The notes under the pieces: generated by a model | The model's database searches: none | Told to the model about the DNA's origin: nothing | Seen by the model: only the letters and a program-made list of their open reading frames with translations | Shown: positions 60,153 through 64,000 of the stretch, piece by piece | Numbering within the stretch: position 1 is the first letter of the stretch | How the letters are laid out: every line of letters starts with the position of its first letter | Made by a program: the position numbers and the translations under genes | Assembly: GCF_017676345.1 (NCBI RefSeq) | Contig: NZ_JAFFZM010000001.1 | Coordinates: 729,773 to 793,772, forward strand | Direction: 5' to 3' | Length of the DNA stretch: 64,000 bases | Source: Streptomyces smyrnaeus | GTDB taxonomy: Bacteria; Actinomycetota; Actinomycetes; Streptomycetales; Streptomycetaceae

Positions 60153-60877
60153 GGGGCGTCACGCTCCTCGATCTCCTCGCGGATCTCCTCGAACCGGGCC
60201 AGTTTCAGTACGTGTCCGAGGTCCTCGGGCACGGTGCGGCCCGCGGCGGTGCGCTCGCGCGCGTAGTCCGCCAGCATCCGGGCGAGCTCGTCGTCCCCCG
60301 CTGCGCGGTGTTCGAGCCCCGCCACGACGGCCAGCGGCACTCCGGTGAACAGGCACTTGAGCACTCCCTGCCGCCACTGGTGGGCCTGCAGATGTGCGGC
60401 GGCGTACGGTCCCAGTGCGGCGGCGATCAGCCGGGTGTCGTTGGTCCGTAAGGCGTCCTCGACCAGGGCGAGGGCTCCGGCCGTCGCCGGGGGCGGGTCC
60501 AGGTGCGGAAGGGCCAGCAGCACAGCGCGCCGCTCGTCGGCGGTGCCGCGCGTGTAGAGGCGGGTGAGCGTGTCGGTGTCCGGGGCGGCGGCGTGCAGGA
60601 TGAGCACCCGGGCGGCGTCGACGGGGTCGGGCGCCACTGCGGCCGTGTCACTCGTCCGCGGTGCCGGGTGGCACTTGCGGCCCGCCGTGACGAAGTGCAG
60701 CTCCCAACGCGGGAGTCGTGGCGCGGCGCCCGTGTCGGGAGCGGCGCCTCCGCCGGGGGCGGCCGTGTCCGGTCGGGCGTCGGCCGCCTCGGTCAGGGCG
60801 CGGCGGAGCCAGGTGCGGGACTCCGCCGTCAGGTGGAGCTCCAGGCCGGTGCGGAGGGAGGCGAGCGGGGTCAGCAT
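60149..60877 (-). CDS. eboA: EboA-domain protein
   Basis: 242 aa from MLTPLASLRT. The N-terminal half is a helical domain (GLELHLTAESRTWLRRALTE, WELHFVTAGRKC). The C-terminal half is built of HEAT-like helices: LTRLYTRGTADERRAVLLAL, DALRTNDTRLIAAALGPYAA, WRQGVLKCLFTGVPLAVVAG. EboA is the marker of the ebo operon; it has no known catalytic motif and may be a scaffold. The ATG overlaps the stop of the upstream isomerase gene by seven bases. Confidence 0.88.
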   Translation of the reverse strand: MLTPLASLRTGLELHLTAESRTWLRRALTEAADARPDTAAPGGGAAPDTGAAPRLPRWELHFVTAGRKCHPAPRTSDTAAVAPDPVDAARVLILHAAAPDTDTLTRLYTRGTADERRAVLLALPHLDPPPATAGALALVEDALRTNDTRLIAAALGPYAAAHLQAHQWRQGVLKCLFTGVPLAVVAGLEHRAAGDDELARMLADYARERTAAGRTVPEDLGHVLKLARFEEIREEIEERDAP

Positions 60878-61776
60878 GGGGCGTCCTCCTGCGGCATGGT
60901 GGCCGCCTTCGCGGCCGTGGCTTCGGCGGTGGTCAGGAAGTCGAGGGAAGCGGCGGCGCGGTCGGGCCCGGCGTGCGAGTCGCGGGGCAGCTCGACGGTG
61001 ACCAGACCGGTGTAGCCGACCTCGCGCAACGCGGCCAGCACCGGCGGGAAGTCGATCTCCCCCTCGCCGAAGGGGAGATGGGTGTGGACCCCGCGCCGCA
61101 TGTCCTCGATCTGGACGTGCCGCAGCCACTCGGCGGCCGACCGGACGCAGTCGGCCGGGGGCTGCGGCTCCAGGCACTGGCAGTGCCCGATATCGAGGGT
61201 CACACCGAGCGGTTCCGGGCTGCCGAGTGCGGTGCGCAGCCGGTGGAACCCGGCCAGGTCCTCCAGCAGGTGGCCGGGCTCCGGCTCGATCGCCACCGGG
61301 ACACCCGCGGCGCCGGCGCTGTCCAGCACCGGGCCGATGCCGTCGGCCAGCCGGGCCCAGCCCGCGTCGGGCGTGGTGCCCGGCGGGAGTTGCCCGCTGA
61401 AGCAGTGCACGGCGTGCGCCCCCAGGTCGGCGGCGACGCGGACTGCCTTGAGCAGCAGGTCCGTGCGGGCGGCGCGGGCCTGCGCGTCGGGGTCGAGCAG
61501 GGTGGGGTGGTGCTTGCGCCGCGCGTCGAGCACATAGCGTGCCCCCGTCTCGACGGTGACCGTCAGCCCGTGCTGCTCCAGGGCGCGGGCCACCTTCGCG
61601 GTGCGGGCCGCCAGGTCGGGCGCGAGGGGGTCGAGGTGCATATGGTCGAGCGTCAGCCCGACGCCCGCGTAGCCGAGGTCGGCCAGCAGTCCGAGGGCGT
61701 CGTCGAGCCGCAGGTCGGCCAGCCCGTTGGTGCCGTAGGCGTAGCGCAGTGGGGAGACGGGCCGGGACCGGGTCAT
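60871..61776 (-). CDS. Sugar-phosphate isomerase/epimerase, TIM barrel
   Basis: 301 aa, an AP-endonuclease-2-like barrel: RYAYGTNGLADLRLDDALGL, GVGLTLDHMHLDP, VTVETGARYVLDAR, VPVAIEPEPGHLLEDL, GVTLDIGHCQCLEP, HVQIEDMRRGVH and TGLVTVELPRDSH. The four metal ligands (Glu, Asp, His, Glu) are all in place, so it is probably catalytically active, unlike some EboE-like paralogues. It may isomerise or epimerise the polyol made by the inositol-phosphate-synthase-like enzyme. It overlaps the prenyltransferase gene by four bases. Confidence 0.88.
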   Translation of the reverse strand: MTRSRPVSPLRYAYGTNGLADLRLDDALGLLADLGYAGVGLTLDHMHLDPLAPDLAARTAKVARALEQHGLTVTVETGARYVLDARRKHHPTLLDPDAQARAARTDLLLKAVRVAADLGAHAVHCFSGQLPPGTTPDAGWARLADGIGPVLDSAGAAGVPVAIEPEPGHLLEDLAGFHRLRTALGSPEPLGVTLDIGHCQCLEPQPPADCVRSAAEWLRHVQIEDMRRGVHTHLPFGEGEIDFPPVLAALREVGYTGLVTVELPRDSHAGPDRAAASLDFLTTAEATAAKAATMPQEDAPC

Positions 61777-62693
61777 GTAGGGCTGACCTTTCGGGAGAGG
61801 CGGCGGGCGACGGGCAGCAGACCGAGCAGTGCGAGGGCGGAAACGGAGCCGGCGGCCCCGCTCCCCTGGTCGCGGGCCGCGCCCTTCTCCGACGCCCGGG
61901 CGGTGAGCGCGGCCTGGAGCGGGAGCATGGCGCGGATCCCGCCGCCCACCGCGCGCTGGAGCAGCGGCGGCGAGGGGTTGAGCACGGCGTGCGCCAGCGG
62001 CCGGGTGGCGGTGGCGGCGTAGGTGGCGCTCGCGGCCACCGTCAGCGGGGTGCGCTGCCGGGCCAGCAGCCCGGCGATCGTCCCGACGGCCCCCAGCGCC
62101 GCCAGCGGTACGGCTGGTGATCCGCCCTCGGTCTCCCGTCGCGACACGGCGGTGACCGCGAGGGTGTGCGCTCCCATGGCCGCTGCCGCACCGAGCGGCC
62201 GCAGCGCCCTCTCGCTGCGTGCGGGCGGTACGGCAGGTGCGGGTGTCGCCGCGGCGCCGAGCAGTACGTCGAGGGTGCGGGCCGCCGCCATGGCGGCGGG
62301 CCCCGCCGCCGTGTGCTTCAGCCGCAGGTCGTACGCCCAGACGGTGCCGGCCAGCGCGGTGGCCGTGGCGAGGGGGAGCCGGCCGGTGCGAGCGGCCAGC
62401 GCCAGCCCCGCCGCCGTCAGAGCGGTGGCAGCGGTCAGGGCCGCGGCCGGGCGGATCCGGCCGGCGGGCAGGGGACGTTCGGGCCGCTCGCGGGCGTCCT
62501 CCTCGCGGTCGGCCCAGTCGTTGAGCGCCATTCCCGCCTCGTACAGGCACAGCGAGGCACCCGCGGCCAGCGCGGTGCCCCGGCCGGGTGGCCGGCCGGC
62601 CGAGGCCGCCCCCACCAGCGCGTCACCCGGCACGGTGGACACGGCGGAGACCCGCAGCAGCTGCGCCCAGGCAGCGAGGCGACCGCCCGTCAT
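61773..62693 (-). CDS. UbiA-like prenyltransferase, SCO3242/EboC type
   Basis: 306-aa membrane protein with eight or nine helices. The first Asp-rich region is MALNDWADREEDARERPERP, an NDxxDxxxD-like motif for Mg-prenyl diphosphate. The second is WAYDLRLKHTAAGP (YDxxLK-like). UbiA enzymes transfer a prenyl group onto an acceptor within the membrane. The start MTGGRLAAWAQ overlaps the upstream synthase by four bases. The prenylated product of this operon is unknown. Confidence 0.9.
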   Translation of the reverse strand: MTGGRLAAWAQLLRVSAVSTVPGDALVGAASAGRPPGRGTALAAGASLCLYEAGMALNDWADREEDARERPERPLPAGRIRPAAALTAATALTAAGLALAARTGRLPLATATALAGTVWAYDLRLKHTAAGPAAMAAARTLDVLLGAAATPAPAVPPARSERALRPLGAAAAMGAHTLAVTAVSRRETEGGSPAVPLAALGAVGTIAGLLARQRTPLTVAASATYAATATRPLAHAVLNPSPPLLQRAVGGGIRAMLPLQAALTARASEKGAARDQGSGAAGSVSALALLGLLPVARRLSRKVSPT

Positions 62694-63826
62694 CGGGCGG
62701 GCCCGGCGAAGCGGGCGGCCAGGTCGAGCAGGGCGTGCCATTGGCCGGGGAGGTCGGCGGGGCCGTTGTCGGGGTCCTTGAAGTAGAAGCCGAGCCCGGG
62801 GAGCGGGCCGGTGATGCCGAGTTCGTCGGCGCGGGCCAGCAGCCGCGCCAGGTCGAGGACCAGTGGAGCGGCGAGGGCCGAGTCGCAGCCCTGCCAGGTG
62901 GTCTGGAGGACCATGCGCGAGCCGAGGAACCCGTCGAAGGCGATGTGGTCCCAGGCGGTCTTCCAGTCCCCCATCGCCGGTACGTCGTCGATGTGCACCT
63001 CGCCCTGGGGGAGGTCGCCGAGGTTGTCGGCGAGGACCCGGGCCTTGCCCGCGTTCTTGGCCGCCGCGGCGGCCGGGTCGGCGAGGGCCGCGCCGTCGCC
63101 GCCGCCCAGGAGGTTGGTGCCGGACCAGGCCCGGACGGCGAGCGCGCGCTGCGCGAACATCGGGGCGAGGACGGAGCGCAGCAGGGTCTGTCCGGTCTTG
63201 CCGTCGCGTCCCGCGTACGGGACGGCCGCGTCGCGGGCCGCCTCGGCCAGCCGGGGGTGGTGCAGCCCGGCCGAGGGTGTGAAGTTGACGTACGGGCTTC
63301 CCGCGCGCAGCGCCGCCGCCGCGTACAGGGAGCTGGGGGGCAGAGGTCCGCCGTCGGTGGGTGGGGCTTCGGTGCTGGCCACGTTGACGACGACGGTGCG
63401 GGCGAGGCCGTGGGTGCGGGTGAAGTCCTGGATGTCGGCGGCGTAGGCGGTGATCAGCTCGTCCTCGGTGGACGGCTCGGCGGCCGGGGCTCCGGGGCGG
63501 ATCGCCGCGTCGGCGGTGGCGAGTTCGGCGCGGAGCGCGGCGGGGAGTCCGTATGGGAGGACGCCGGCCTCGGCGAGGGCCTCGGCCCGTTTGGGGAGGG
63601 GGCAGGAGGCGGTGTCGTGGCCGCCGAAGACGAGGGAGTCGAGGGGCGGGAGCCAGGCGCGGGAGAAGGGGGCGGTTTCGGTGACCATGCCGGTGGGTGG
63701 GTGCAGACCGGCCGCGAGGGCCGCGGCCCCGGCGATGGTGGTCGTCGCTACGGAGCCGCGTGCGCCGATGAGCCACACCCCGGTGCGGGGCGCCTGGCCG
63801 GCGGGGCTCGGGTTGTGGTGGGTCAC
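62690..63826 (-). CDS. Inositol-1-phosphate synthase-family enzyme
   Basis: 378 aa from a GTG with GGGAGGA upstream; a longer open frame begins at 63904. The NAD-binding motif is VWLIGARGSVATTTIAG, with TVVVNVASTEAP and the SLYAAAALRAGSPYVNFTPS segment as in actinobacterial inositol-phosphate synthases. The metal/phosphate-binding region has YAGRDGKTGQTLLRSVLAPM and WSGTNLLGGGDG. It is the first gene of the operon and is likely to make the cyclitol-phosphate core. It differs from the housekeeping Ino1 by its context and slightly longer N-terminal region. Confidence 0.85.
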   Translation of the reverse strand: MTHHNPSPAGQAPRTGVWLIGARGSVATTTIAGAAALAAGLHPPTGMVTETAPFSRAWLPPLDSLVFGGHDTASCPLPKRAEALAEAGVLPYGLPAALRAELATADAAIRPGAPAAEPSTEDELITAYAADIQDFTRTHGLARTVVVNVASTEAPPTDGGPLPPSSLYAAAALRAGSPYVNFTPSAGLHHPRLAEAARDAAVPYAGRDGKTGQTLLRSVLAPMFAQRALAVRAWSGTNLLGGGDGAALADPAAAAAKNAGKARVLADNLGDLPQGEVHIDDVPAMGDWKTAWDHIAFDGFLGSRMVLQTTWQGCDSALAAPLVLDLARLLARADELGITGPLPGLGFYFKDPDNGPADLPGQWHALLDLAARFAGPAR

Positions 63827-63901
63827 GGTGTCCTCCCTCTTGCGGTGCCATGTGGGCGCCTGCGGCGGGTTGCTCCCCGTCCCCGCCCCTTCCCCTTTTC
63901 T

Positions 63902-63920
63902 CACAGGGGGCGCCCCTGTG
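63902..63920. promoter_or_regulatory. Palindrome upstream of the ebo-type operon
   Basis: Perfect inverted repeat CACAGGGG-GCG-CCCCTGTG, 76 bases ahead of the first gene's GTG. It is placed like an operator for the operon. A smaller CCCCC-N4-GGGGG repeat follows. The remaining bases to the window end show no gene. Confidence 0.5.
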
Positions 63921-64000
63921 CGACCCCCTCCTGGGGGCTGCGCCGGGCTGGTGGTTGCGGCCGGATGCCGTCTGCGGGCCCGGTTGTGCCCACCCGTCCC

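Noticed and set aside
1..64000. CRISPR arrays, rRNA or insertion sequences
   Set aside because: No regularly spaced long repeats, no rRNA-like tracts and no transposase motifs were seen. The only repeats are short pairs or triplets.

Overview
The window is high-GC actinobacterial DNA and reads as a Streptomyces-type chromosome. Reasons: very strong G/C bias at third codon positions, frequent GTG starts, 4-base ATGA/GTGA gene overlaps, an actinobacterial-style type VII secretion locus, a class IV lanthipeptide synthetase, mycothiol-type DinB proteins and at least one rare TTA (bldA-type) codon. No insertion sequence, rRNA or CRISPR array was seen. One tRNA gene, tRNA-Leu(GAG), is present.

Layout. 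(1) 1-14.2 kb: a leftward type VII secretion locus. Reading in the direction of transcription, it has three or four small WXG100/EspC-like proteins, a 474-aa and an 835-aa helical protein, then eccC, eccD, mycP, eccB and the start of eccE, which is cut by the window edge. (2) 14.4-21 kb: an ATP-grasp ligase and a CocE/NonD-type serine hydrolase (rightward) converge on a compact lanthipeptide locus. That locus is a newly translated 52-aa precursor, a strong hairpin, and a LanL-like synthetase with lyase, kinase and zinc-cyclase domains. (3) 21-34 kb: accessory metabolism and regulation. It holds an aldo/keto reductase with a double palindromic operator, an XRE-cupin regulator divergent from a methyltransferase and DinB pair, a small ORF translationally coupled to an ABC exporter, a secreted protein, an LctP-like permease with an AraC regulator, and a MarR regulator divergent from a DHA2 efflux pump. 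(4) 34-41.7 kb: cell-surface and secreted functions. These are a WXG protein plus a putative effector with a TTA codon, a secreted lipase-like protein, a secreted protein joining alginate-lyase and GH16 domains, a secreted transglycosylase-like protein and a membrane-anchored Mrr-type nuclease. (5) 42-49.3 kb: a methyltransferase, an ABC transporter/two-component operon and a TetR/hydrolase pair. (6) 49.7-55 kb: a sugar-acid type catabolic locus (enolase-superfamily dehydratase, sugar porter, SDR dehydrogenase, ASRT-like sensor) divergent from a GntR regulator with a perfect operator. A frameshifted serine-recombinase remnant follows, abutting tRNA-Leu. (7) 55.6-63.8 kb: an eight-gene leftward operon of the 'ebo' type (EboA, TatD/EboB, EboE, alkaline-phosphatase/EboF, a UbiA-like prenyltransferase, two further sugar-isomerase TIM barrels and an inositol-phosphate-synthase-like enzyme), almost all overlapping by 4-7 bases.

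How the genes may work together. The type VII genes form one export machine with its own candidate substrates, and the WXG/effector pair at 34 kb may use the same machine. The lanthipeptide precursor and synthetase are sufficient in principle to make a (methyl)lanthionine peptide, but no dedicated transporter or protease lies immediately beside them. The ebo operon is probably a self-contained pathway for a prenylated polyol or sugar-derived small molecule. Functions are inferred from motifs read by eye; no database search was run.
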